Source of the DNA: Planctomycetaceae bacterium
GTDB taxonomy: Bacteria; Planctomycetota; Phycisphaerae; Phycisphaerales; SM1A02
Assembly (NCBI GenBank): GCA_027488415.1
Contig: JAIYBS010000388.1
Coordinates: 1-6,684, forward strand
Direction of reading: 5' to 3'
Length of the DNA stretch: 6,684 nt
Shown here: one piece after another, positions 1-6,047 of the stretch
Numbering within the stretch: the first letter of the stretch is position 1
How the letters are laid out: every line of letters starts with the position of its first letter
The notes under the pieces: generated by a model
Seen by the model: the letters and a program-made list of their open reading frames with translations, nothing else
What the model was told of the DNA's origin: nothing
The model's database searches: none
Made by a program: the position numbers and the translations under genes

Positions 1-3
1 GGA

Positions 4-1647
4 ATGATCGACTACCCGTGGCTCGACGCGGTGCTCCGAGCGGGCAGTGCCGCACGAGTCGTGCTGCTCGCGGTGGGCGCAGTGGCGGTCACCGTCGCGG
101 TCGTCGCGGCGGCACGCCGGCGGGCATTGCTCGAGGCGACCGCGGGCACGATCGCCGCGCTGTGGATCGGCGGCATCGTGGTCGCGTGGACGCTGCTCGA
201 GGAGCGGGAGACCGCGTCCGACTTCCACGAACTCACCGAGATGCAGGAAGGCGCGGCGGCGCAGATCGGCTCCGGGGTGCGCGCGCAGGTGGCGGCGACG
301 GAGCTCCTCGCGGCGCTCGACCGGAAGGACTTCTCTGCATCGGCGGCCCGCGCCGGCGCGATGTTCACCGGGACGGTGGCATCGGCGCTCGCGGACGAGC
401 GCGGGAACGTGCTCGTCGCGATCCCGGAGGCGGAGCGCGCGCGGATCGCGACGGCGCTGCGTGCCTTCCCGGAGTCGGCGACGCCCGGCGAGTCTCGGGC
501 CCTGCCCATGGGCGTGGGCGACGACGGCGCCGTACGCGGCGAAACGACGCTGCTCATCGCCTCGCGCTCCGCGTCGGGGCGGCTGGCCGCGTCGCTCATC
601 GAGCCGGCCGCGCTCCTCGGCACGGCCTCGGCGACCGCGCGGCAGCCGGTGCGCCTCGAGATCACCGTGTCGCCGCGCGCCGGCACGCGCGCGCCCGATC
701 CGCGGCACTCGGCGGATGGCGCCGGCGCACTGCTCCCGCCCTCGGCGTCGGTGGTCGCGGGAGGCCTCGAGTGGCGGGTCGCCGCGCTGCCGGATCGCGC
801 ATGGCTCGACGCGCGCCACCATCGAGGCAACACCGCGGTCCTCGCGCTCGGGGCGCTGGGCGCGGCATGCATCGTGGCGGGCGCGCGGCTCGCGCGTCAC
901 GCATCGGCGACGGATGCGCGGATCGCCGCGCTCGAGGCGCAGGCCGCGCGACTGACGGGGCGGCTGCGCATCGCTTCGCTCGCGCGCGACTCGGTCGCGC
1001 AGGAGGCGAGCCACGTGATCCGCGCGCGGCTGCGCGAGACGGCGCGCGCGCTCGACGCCGCGTCGGAGCCGATGGCCGGGCCCGATGCGCGAGCCGACGC
1101 GCTGCGGCGGCTCGGCAACAGCCTCTCGCAGGCGGAGGTCGAGGTCTCCGCGCTGCTCGAGTCCCCGGCGAGCACACGCATCGAGCGCGCCGAACGCGAC
1201 GCGGAGCTCGAGCACCACTACTCGCACACCGTGCTCGAGTTCGCGGGCGGGCCGACCGTGGACGTGTCGAAGCCCGTGGCGGAGGGCGCGCTGTCGGCGC
1301 TGCAGCAGCAGCTCGGATCCCGCACCTTCGCCGTCGTCACGAGCGACAACCCGATGAGCACCCCGCTGCCCGCGCAGGCGAACATGCTTCGCCGGGGCAT
1401 CCTCGCCCACGAGCTGCGAGCGGCGCGGCTGCCGCACCTGCCCGTCACCGGGCGGGACGCGGAGGGCACGTGGACCGAGCACGGCTTCGCGATCGCGGCA
1501 TCGCCCGCGGAGGCGGAGGCGCTCGCGGAGGCCCACGAGCAGCGTGCCTACTTCTGGTTCGACGGATCGGCCCTCGTGCTGCAGGAGGCGGTCGGCGAGC
1601 GTCGCGCGATCATGCTGCCTGCACGCGCGGTGAGCCGAATGCGGTAG
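4..1647 (+). CDS. Membrane sensor-like protein with a C-terminal DUF3293 domain
   Basis: Its function is unknown. Seen in the 547-residue sequence: hydrophobic spans at about 17-37, 46-65 and 276-296. The Arg cluster at 38-40 and the positive-inside rule put the 38-45 turn in the cytoplasm, the 66-275 loop outside, and everything after 297 inside. The loop weakly recalls CHASE-type sensory domains, for example IPEAERARIATALRAF near 139-154 and the GLEWRVAALP stretch near 254. Residues 298-395 look coiled-coil and resemble a histidine-kinase DHp region: SHVIR at 336-340 (His337) and LLESPASTRIE about 50 residues later. No N, G1 or G2 box of a kinase ATPase follows. Residues about 403-540 fit DUF3293 (FAVVTSDNPMS, a conserved Asn in QANMLRR, GTWTEHGFAI, AYFWFDG). 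ATG at 4 precedes a good first membrane helix, but the frame is open to the left edge, so an upstream start is possible. It lies 10 bases before the sigma gene. The gene call is firm, DUF3293 fairly sure, and the CHASE and DHp readings tentative. Confidence 0.85.
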   Translation: MIDYPWLDAVLRAGSAARVVLLAVGAVAVTVAVVAAARRRALLEATAGTIAALWIGGIVVAWTLLEERETASDFHELTEMQEGAAAQIGSGVRAQVAATELLAALDRKDFSASAARAGAMFTGTVASALADERGNVLVAIPEAERARIATALRAFPESATPGESRALPMGVGDDGAVRGETTLLIASRSASGRLAASLIEPAALLGTASATARQPVRLEITVSPRAGTRAPDPRHSADGAGALLPPSASVVAGGLEWRVAALPDRAWLDARHHRGNTAVLALGALGAACIVAGARLARHASATDARIAALEAQAARLTGRLRIASLARDSVAQEASHVIRARLRETARALDAASEPMAGPDARADALRRLGNSLSQAEVEVSALLESPASTRIERAERDAELEHHYSHTVLEFAGGPTVDVSKPVAEGALSALQQQLGSRTFAVVTSDNPMSTPLPAQANMLRRGILAHELRAARLPHLPVTGRDAEGTWTEHGFAIAASPAEAEALAEAHEQRAYFWFDGSALVLQEAVGERRAIMLPARAVSRMR

Positions 1648-1650
1648 ACT
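1645..1650 (+). promoter_or_regulatory. Possible -10 element for a leaderless sigma-factor mRNA
   Basis: The hexamer TAGACT matches the TANNNT form of a -10 box and ends seven bases before the GTG start at 1658. This is the spacing seen at leaderless genes in several high-GC bacteria. No Shine-Dalgarno sequence is visible before that GTG. Its first three bases are also the TAG stop of the upstream gene. There is no convincing -35 sequence near 1622-1627, and a six-base match is weak evidence in itself. Confidence 0.25.
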
Positions 1651-1657
1651 CGTCGCT

Positions 1658-2281
1658 GTGGCGGTCGAGGCTTCCATCTTGCACCAGGTGGCGCGCGGCG
1701 ACCAGGCCGCCATGCAGGCGTGCATCGACCGGTTCGGGGGGTTGGTGTGGTCGCTCGCCCGCCGCGGAGCCGCCGGCGCGTCCGATGCCGACGATGCCGT
1801 CCAGGAGATCTTCATCGACCTGTGGAAGAGCGCCTCGCGCTTCGACCCGTCGATCGCCACCGAGACGACCTTCGTCGCGATGATCGCGCGGCGACGCCTG
1901 ATCGACCGCGGCCGGCGGCGACAGCGGCGGCTCGACACCTCGACGCTTCCCGACGCCGTCCAGCCGGCGGCGGCGGCGGAGCCCGACGTCGCGGAGCGTT
2001 CCGAGGAGGCCTCGCGCGCCGCCGCGGCCCTCGAGCGCCTTCGCCCCGAGCAGCAGCGGGTGCTGCAGCTCTCGATCTACCACGGCTGCTCGCACGAGGA
2101 GATCTCGCGCGCCACCGGCCTCCCCCTCGGCACCGTGAAGACCCATGCGCGCCGCGGACTGATCCGGCTCCGCGAGATGCTCGAGGCCGAGGGCGCGCTC
2201 GTCCGCGACCCGCCGGGCGGCCGGCGCGGAGGCGCGGAGGGGTCCAAGGGCCCGACGGGCACCGCAGGCTCCGACGATTGA
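1658..2281 (+). CDS. ECF-family RNA polymerase sigma factor
   Basis: This 207-residue protein directs RNA polymerase to a specific set of promoters. Region 2 spans about residues 8-90: ILHQVARGDQAAMQACIDRF opens it, region 2.2 is DADDAVQEIFIDLW (43-56), which contacts the polymerase clamp, and FVAMIARRRLIDRGRRRQRR (72-91) covers 2.3/2.4 for -10 recognition. A linker of about 30 residues rich in Ala and Glu follows. Region 4 (about 124-175) starts ALERLRPEQQRVLQLSIYHG and carries the -35 helix-turn-helix, EEISRATGLPLGTVKTHARR. A Gly-rich tail of about 30 residues (176-207) has no recognisable domain. GTG at 1658 is the first possible start after the in-frame stop at 1631, and the N-terminus aligns with the family, which rules out the later ATG at 1712. 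No anti-sigma gene follows. The only linked candidate for a controlling partner is the membrane protein 10 bases upstream. The family is certain; the ECF subgroup and regulon are not determined. Confidence 0.95.
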   Translation: MAVEASILHQVARGDQAAMQACIDRFGGLVWSLARRGAAGASDADDAVQEIFIDLWKSASRFDPSIATETTFVAMIARRRLIDRGRRRQRRLDTSTLPDAVQPAAAAEPDVAERSEEASRAAAALERLRPEQQRVLQLSIYHGCSHEEISRATGLPLGTVKTHARRGLIRLREMLEAEGALVRDPPGGRRGGAEGSKGPTGTAGSDD

Positions 2282-2336
2282 GGAAAAATCAGGGATAACA
2301 ACGATCGGGGCGCGCCGAGGACAACTCGCCGGGCTT

Positions 2337-2361
2337 GAATGAGGGGTAAAACCCCCCATTC
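2337..2361 (+). promoter_or_regulatory. Hairpin abutting the tricorn start codon
   Basis: A 10-bp stem with one A-C mismatch closes a five-base TAAAA loop: GAATGAGGGG pairs with CCCCCCATTC. It ends two bases before the ATG at 2364. The only purine-rich Shine-Dalgarno-like run nearby, GAGGGG at 2341-2346, lies inside the stem and 17 bases from the ATG, too far for normal use. The structure could limit translation initiation, or be an operator dyad centred on GGGGTAAAACCCC. It could also attenuate read-through from the sigma gene, although there is no T tract. The rest of the 2282-2363 gap has an AT-richer patch (2281-2302) but no promoter that I can support. Confidence 0.5.
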
Positions 2362-2363
2362 AC

Positions 2364-2411
2364 ATGCTGACTTCCCACCTCGCCGTGATCGTCTCGGCCG
2401 CCCTCGGTGCC
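2364..2411 (+). other. Putative signal peptide of the tricorn homologue
   Basis: The first 16 residues, MLTSHLAVIVSAALGA, are hydrophobic with small residues at the end, so cleavage after Ala16 is plausible. The mature protein would begin with a short Asp/Ser/Pro/Thr spacer before the first propeller. The segment is short and lacks the usual basic n-region, so it is a marginal signal peptide as annotated. The findings discuss a one-base frame change in the upstream C run that would add a basic n-region. Confidence 0.45.
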
Positions 2412-5400
2412 GACCCGTCCTCCACGCCCGATGCAGCGATGCTGCGCTACCCGGACATCGGGAAGCAGGACATCGTCTTCGTGTTCGCCGGGAACCTGTG
2501 GCTGGTGCCGAAGACCGGCGGAACCGCGCGCCCGCTGACGAGCGCCTCGGGGGCGGAGACCATGCCCCGCTTCTCGCCGGACGGCACGAAGATCGCCTTC
2601 GGCGCGAGCTACGACGGCGGCCGCGACCTCTACGTGATGCCGACGGCCGGTGGCGCGCCCGTGCGCGTGACCCACCACCCCGCCGGTGAGCAGATGAACG
2701 AGTGGACGTCCGACGGCGGACTGCTCTTCACCGCGAGCGGCATGGAGGGCATCGCCCGCGAGGCGCGCCTCTACAAGGTCAAGGAGACCGGCGGCCTCCC
2801 CGAGTCGATGCCCGTGCCCTACGGCACCAACGGCACGATCAGCGCCGACGGCGAGTGGCTCGCGTACACGCCGCACTCGATCGACACCCGCACCTGGAAG
2901 CGCTACCGCGGCGGCATGCAGACCGACATCTGGGTCTACAACCTCCGCAACGGCGAGGCGAAGCGCGTCACCGACCACGAGGGCATCGACACGCTCCCGA
3001 TGTGGAGCGGCGGCACGCTCTACTACCTGAGCGACGCGACCACCGACCCGAAGGCAGCGCACAAGCTGAACATCTGGTCGTGGGACCCGAAGTCCGGCAG
3101 CCGCAAGCAGGTCACCTCGTTCACCGACGAGGACGTGAAGTGGCCGGCCGTCGGCGACGGCGAGATCGTCTTCCAGAAGGGCACGAAGCTGATGGTGCTC
3201 GACCTCGGGTCGGGCAAGTCGCGCGCGGTGACCGTGAAGATCCCGGGCGACCGCCCGACGGTGCGCACGCGCATGGAGGACGTCAGCGGGCAGCTGCAGG
3301 GCACGAGCATCAGCCCGAGCGCCAAGCGCGTGGCGGTCGCCGCCCGCGGCGACATCTGGTCCGCGCCCGCCGAGAACGGCGTGCCGCGCAACATGACGCG
3401 CACCGACGGCGTCGCCGAGCGCACCCCGAGCTGGAGCCCGGACGGCAAGTGGATCGCGTTCTTCAGCGACGAGACCGGCGAGTACGAGCTCTGGCTCATG
3501 CCCGCCGACGGCAAGGGCGAGCGCAAGCAGCTGACCACGGACCGCGGCCCGTTCAAGACCGGCATCCAGTGGTTCCCCGACTCGAAGAAGGTCATCTACC
3601 AGGACAAGACCGGCTCGGCGTACATCGTCGACGTCGAGAGCGGCGAGCGGAAGTTCGTCGACAAGGAGCCGTGGGACGGCGGCTTCGACATGAGCATCAG
3701 CCATGACGGCGCGTTCATCGCGTACCCGAAGAGCCTCGACGAGCGCAACAACGCGAGCATCTGGATCTACGACGTCGCCAAGGGCGAGTCCCGCGAGGTG
3801 ACGAGCGGGATGTTCAGCGACTCGAGCCCGACGTTCGACCGCGCGGGCGACTGGCTGTACTTCACGAGCCAGCGCGGATTCGGCAACGCCGAGTACAGCG
3901 AGCTCGACACCACGTGGGCGTACCAGGACACCACCCGCGCCTACGCCGTCCCGCTGCGCAAGGACGTGAAGAACCCGTGGGCCGTCGAGATCGACGAGGA
4001 GAAGGTCAAGGACGCGAAGAAGGACGACAAGAAGTCCGACGACAAGAAGTCCGACGAGAAGAAGGACGAGGAGAAGAAGGACGGCGAGGGTGCCGGTGCC
4101 GGAGCGGGCGGCGACCAGCCTGCCCCGCCCGCCGGCGATCGCCCGCGGCGCCGCCGCCCGCAGGGTGACGCGGAAGTCGCGCTTCAGGACGAGAAGAAGC
4201 CAGACGAGAAGAAGCCGGAGGAGAAGAAGCCCGCGGACGACGCGAAGCCGTCCGACGCGGCCAAGCCCGCCGATGCCCCGAAGGCGGACGGCGAGAAGAA
4301 GGACGAGCCCAAGAAGGACGAGAAGAAGCCCGAGGAGAAGAAGCCGATGACGATCGACTTCGACGGCTTCGAGGCCCGCGCCTTCGAGATCCCGCTCGGC
4401 ACCCAGCGGATCGGCGGCATGGCGGTCAACGACCGCGGCCAGCTGATCTTCAACCAGGGCGGCCAGATCAAGGTCTTCGACATCAAGGACAAGAAGAAGG
4501 AAGTCAAGAAGGTCTTCGACGGCATGGGCTTCCAGCTCACGGCCGACGGCAAGAAGATGCTGTCCGGCGTGCAGATCCTCGATGCCTCCGCCGGCGCGTC
4601 CGGCAAGGCGATCGTCACGCAGCCGATGATGGCGGAGATCCGCCCGAAGACGGAGTGGAAGCAGGTCGTCCGCGACGCGTGGCGCATCTTCCGCGACTAC
4701 TTCTACGACCCGAACATGCACGGCGTCGACTGGCCGGCGGTCGGCGAGCGCTACATCGCGATGGTCGACGATGCCAACAGCCGCGAGGACGTGAGCTACA
4801 TCATCAGCGAGATGATCAGCGAGCTGAACGTCGGCCACGCGTACTACCAGGGCGGCCGCGAGGGCGGCGGCGGCGGACCCTCGATCGGCGTCGGCATGCT
4901 CGGCGTCGACTGGGACGTGGCGATCGGGCCGGACGGCAAGAACGTCTATCGGTTCAAGCACCTCGTCGCCGGCGCGCCGTGGGATGCGGACGCGCGCAAC
5001 CCGCTGCAGGAGCTCGGCGTCGACGTGAAGGAGGGCGAGTACCTCCTCGCAGTGAACGGGATGCCGGTCGACGGATCGAAGGACCCGTGGGCCGCGTTCG
5101 TCGGGCTGACCGGCAAGACCGTGTCGCTCACCGTCGGGCCGAACCCGTCGATGGACGACAAGGTGCGCGAGGTGGTCGTCAAGCCGATGGGCAGCGAGGA
5201 CGGCCTGCGCTACCGCGACTGGATCGAGGCCAACCGCCGCTACGTCGCCGAGAAGTCGGGCGGCAAGGTCGGCTACATCTACGTCCCGAACACGGGCGTC
5301 GACGGCCAGAGCGACCTGGTGCGCCAGTTCCAGGGCGAGCGCCACAAGCAGGCGCTGATCATCGACGATCGGTGGAACGGCGGCGGGCAGATCCCGACGC

Positions 5401-5906
5401 GCTTCATCGAGATGCTGAACCGCCCGGTCACCAACTACTGGGCGCGCCGCGACCAGCACGACTGGGTGTGGCCGCCGGACAGCCACGTCGGGCCCAAGGC
5501 GATGCTCATCAACGGCCTCGCCGGCTCCGGCGGCGACATGTTCCCGTGGCTCTTCAAGCACAACAACCTCGGGCCGCTCGTCGGCACGCGGACGTGGGGC
5601 GGTCTCGTCGGCATCAGCGGCAACCCCGGGATGATCGACGGCTCGGGCGTGCGGGTCCCGGTGTTCGCCTTCTACGAGAAGGACGGCACCTGGGGCATCG
5701 AGGGCCACGGCGTCGACCCGGACCACGAGGTGCTCGATGACCCCGGCATCATGAAGGGCGGCCCGCACTTCGGCGGCGTCGACCCGCAGATGGACAAGGC
5801 GGTCGAGCTGCTCGTGAAGGAGCTCGAGCGGAACCCGGTCAAGCACCCCGCGCGACCGGCCTACCCGAACCGCGAGGGCTTCGGCATCGCGCCGGCGGAC
5901 AAGTAA
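2364..5906 (+). CDS. Tricorn protease homologue (serine peptidase, S41 type)
   Basis: Tricorn proteases cut oligopeptides into short fragments. This 1180-residue protein (Thermoplasma tricorn: about 1070) has all the family domains in order. The first beta-propeller (about 27-310) starts YPDIGKQDIVFVFAGNLWLV and includes a PD40 motif, RFSPDGTKIAF. The second propeller (about 315-750) has SWSPDGKWIAFFSDE and related blades and is interrupted at 543-661 by a Lys/Glu/Asp/Pro-rich insertion. A C1 domain (about 755-830) ends in LNVGHAYY, a PDZ domain spans about 838-942, and the S41 core covers about 963-1122. Catalytic residues by alignment are His825, Ser1055 (AGSGGD) and Glu1113 (GIEGHGVDPD). 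TRTWGGLVGI at 1075-1084 is also conserved. Gly824 stands where Thermoplasma has the tetrad Ser745. ATG 2364 is the first start after an in-frame stop at 2340. It gives a short, uncharged signal-peptide-like N-terminus, so export is likely but not certain. There is no usable Shine-Dalgarno sequence. It converges on the next gene across a palindrome. Confidence 0.95.
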   Translation: MLTSHLAVIVSAALGADPSSTPDAAMLRYPDIGKQDIVFVFAGNLWLVPKTGGTARPLTSASGAETMPRFSPDGTKIAFGASYDGGRDLYVMPTAGGAPVRVTHHPAGEQMNEWTSDGGLLFTASGMEGIAREARLYKVKETGGLPESMPVPYGTNGTISADGEWLAYTPHSIDTRTWKRYRGGMQTDIWVYNLRNGEAKRVTDHEGIDTLPMWSGGTLYYLSDATTDPKAAHKLNIWSWDPKSGSRKQVTSFTDEDVKWPAVGDGEIVFQKGTKLMVLDLGSGKSRAVTVKIPGDRPTVRTRMEDVSGQLQGTSISPSAKRVAVAARGDIWSAPAENGVPRNMTRTDGVAERTPSWSPDGKWIAFFSDETGEYELWLMPADGKGERKQLTTDRGPFKTGIQWFPDSKKVIYQDKTGSAYIVDVESGERKFVDKEPWDGGFDMSISHDGAFIAYPKSLDERNNASIWIYDVAKGESREVTSGMFSDSSPTFDRAGDWLYFTSQRGFGNAEYSELDTTWAYQDTTRAYAVPLRKDVKNPWAVEIDEEKVKDAKKDDKKSDDKKSDEKKDEEKKDGEGAGAGAGGDQPAPPAGDRPRRRRPQGDAEVALQDEKKPDEKKPEEKKPADDAKPSDAAKPADAPKADGEKKDEPKKDEKKPEEKKPMTIDFDGFEARAFEIPLGTQRIGGMAVNDRGQLIFNQGGQIKVFDIKDKKKEVKKVFDGMGFQLTADGKKMLSGVQILDASAGASGKAIVTQPMMAEIRPKTEWKQVVRDAWRIFRDYFYDPNMHGVDWPAVGERYIAMVDDANSREDVSYIISEMISELNVGHAYYQGGREGGGGGPSIGVGMLGVDWDVAIGPDGKNVYRFKHLVAGAPWDADARNPLQELGVDVKEGEYLLAVNGMPVDGSKDPWAAFVGLTGKTVSLTVGPNPSMDDKVREVVVKPMGSEDGLRYRDWIEANRRYVAEKSGGKVGYIYVPNTGVDGQSDLVRQFQGERHKQALIIDDRWNGGGQIPTRFIEMLNRPVTNYWARRDQHDWVWPPDSHVGPKAMLINGLAGSGGDMFPWLFKHNNLGPLVGTRTWGGLVGISGNPGMIDGSGVRVPVFAFYEKDGTWGIEGHGVDPDHEVLDDPGIMKGGPHFGGVDPQMDKAVELLVKELERNPVKHPARPAYPNREGFGIAPADK
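3990..4346 (+). repeat. Low-complexity Lys/Glu/Asp-coding repeat tract within the tricorn gene
   Basis: The tract encodes residues 543-661. It is built from degenerate repeats of GACGAGAAGAAG and GAGGAGAAGAAGCC-like units, giving KKD, KKSD, DEKKPEEKKP and AKPADA motifs. A central part (about 574-600) is instead Gly/Ala/Pro-rich and ends in RPRRRR. It keeps the reading frame throughout, and Lys is almost always AAG. Blade-like sequence resumes on both sides, so it is predicted to be a disordered loop projecting from the second propeller rather than a domain linker. Repeats of this kind can change length by slippage. Confidence 0.85.
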
Positions 5907-5907
5907 G

Positions 5908-6047
5908 AAATCCGTACCCGGTTAAGTATGCACCAATTTCCAGGGCTCAGGCCCAACGAGAGAGGCGACGCCGATGGCGTCGCCTCTCTTGTGGTCATCG
6001 CGACAAGCGCGAGGGAAATTGGTGCATACTTAACCGGGTACGAATTT
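5908..6047. repeat. 140-bp nested inverted-repeat element between convergent genes (MITE/REPIN-like)
   Basis: The left arm 5908-5941 and right arm 6014-6047 are reverse complements with 33 of 34 positions matching (C5912/A6043 is the only mismatch). The inner 29 bases, 5913-5941 against 6014-6042, are identical. The arms are near 48% GC or lower, well below the flanking genes, and include GGTTAAGTATGCACC. They enclose a 72-base core with its own stem-loop. The left arm begins two bases after the tricorn stop codon, and the right arm ends inside the stop codon of the minus-strand gene, so both transcripts would carry the same 3' sequence. No clear target-site duplication is seen and no transposase is encoded. 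Mobile origin is inferred from the arms and composition; the inverted repeat itself is certain. Confidence 0.9.
5956..5992. terminator. Bidirectional stem-loop, probable terminator
   Basis: A perfect 14-bp GC-rich stem (AGAGAGGCGACGCC at 5959-5972, paired with 5976-5989) closes a three-base GAT loop. One G-T wobble and two more pairs extend it to 5956-5992. It sits about 50 bases after the tricorn stop and a similar distance after the minus-strand gene's stop, in the middle of the larger palindrome. There is no proper T tract on either side (only TCTTGT on the plus strand), so it is not a textbook intrinsic terminator. Its position between convergent genes and its stability still make termination or 3'-end protection the likeliest role. 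Confidence 0.65.

Noticed and set aside
12..872. A 286-codon minus-strand open frame within the membrane protein gene
   Set aside because: It has low-complexity Ser/Ala/Arg composition typical of an antisense shadow, and the plus-strand frame has coherent membrane topology and a recognisable C-terminal domain.
18..1883. A 621-codon plus-strand open frame overlapping the membrane protein and the start of the sigma gene
   Set aside because: It is Arg/Gly/Ala-rich, has no membrane or domain features, and runs across the gene boundary into the sigma region 2 coding sequence. It is a GC-driven shadow.
1610..2359. A minus-strand open frame opposite the sigma factor gene, a possible antisense anti-sigma gene
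   Set aside because: The translation shows no membrane span, zinc-binding motif or anti-sigma helix pattern, and it is Arg/Gly/Leu-rich as expected of a shadow of GC-rich codons.
2339..2689. A 116-codon plus-strand open frame starting at the ATG inside the hairpin, read as a separate small gene
   Set aside because: Past the first dozen codons it is an Arg-rich shadow of the tricorn frame. Only its start is interesting, as a possible alternative N-terminus for tricorn after a one-base frame change.
2289..5846. A 1185-codon open frame on the minus strand covering nearly all of the tricorn gene
   Set aside because: It mirrors the tricorn codons, in which G/C third positions rarely create stops on the opposite strand. 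Its translation is a monotonous Leu/Val/Ala/Arg/Asp mix without domains, while the plus-strand frame has full family homology.
5913..6042. A tRNA or other structured RNA gene in the palindrome
   Set aside because: The long uniform stem with one inner hairpin does not form a cloverleaf or any riboswitch that I recognise, and a terminator or MITE reading explains the structure.
5908..6047. Two repeats with a spacer, considered as a CRISPR fragment
   Set aside because: There are only two copies, and they are in inverted rather than direct orientation. The spacer is 72 bases with its own hairpin, and no cas gene is present.
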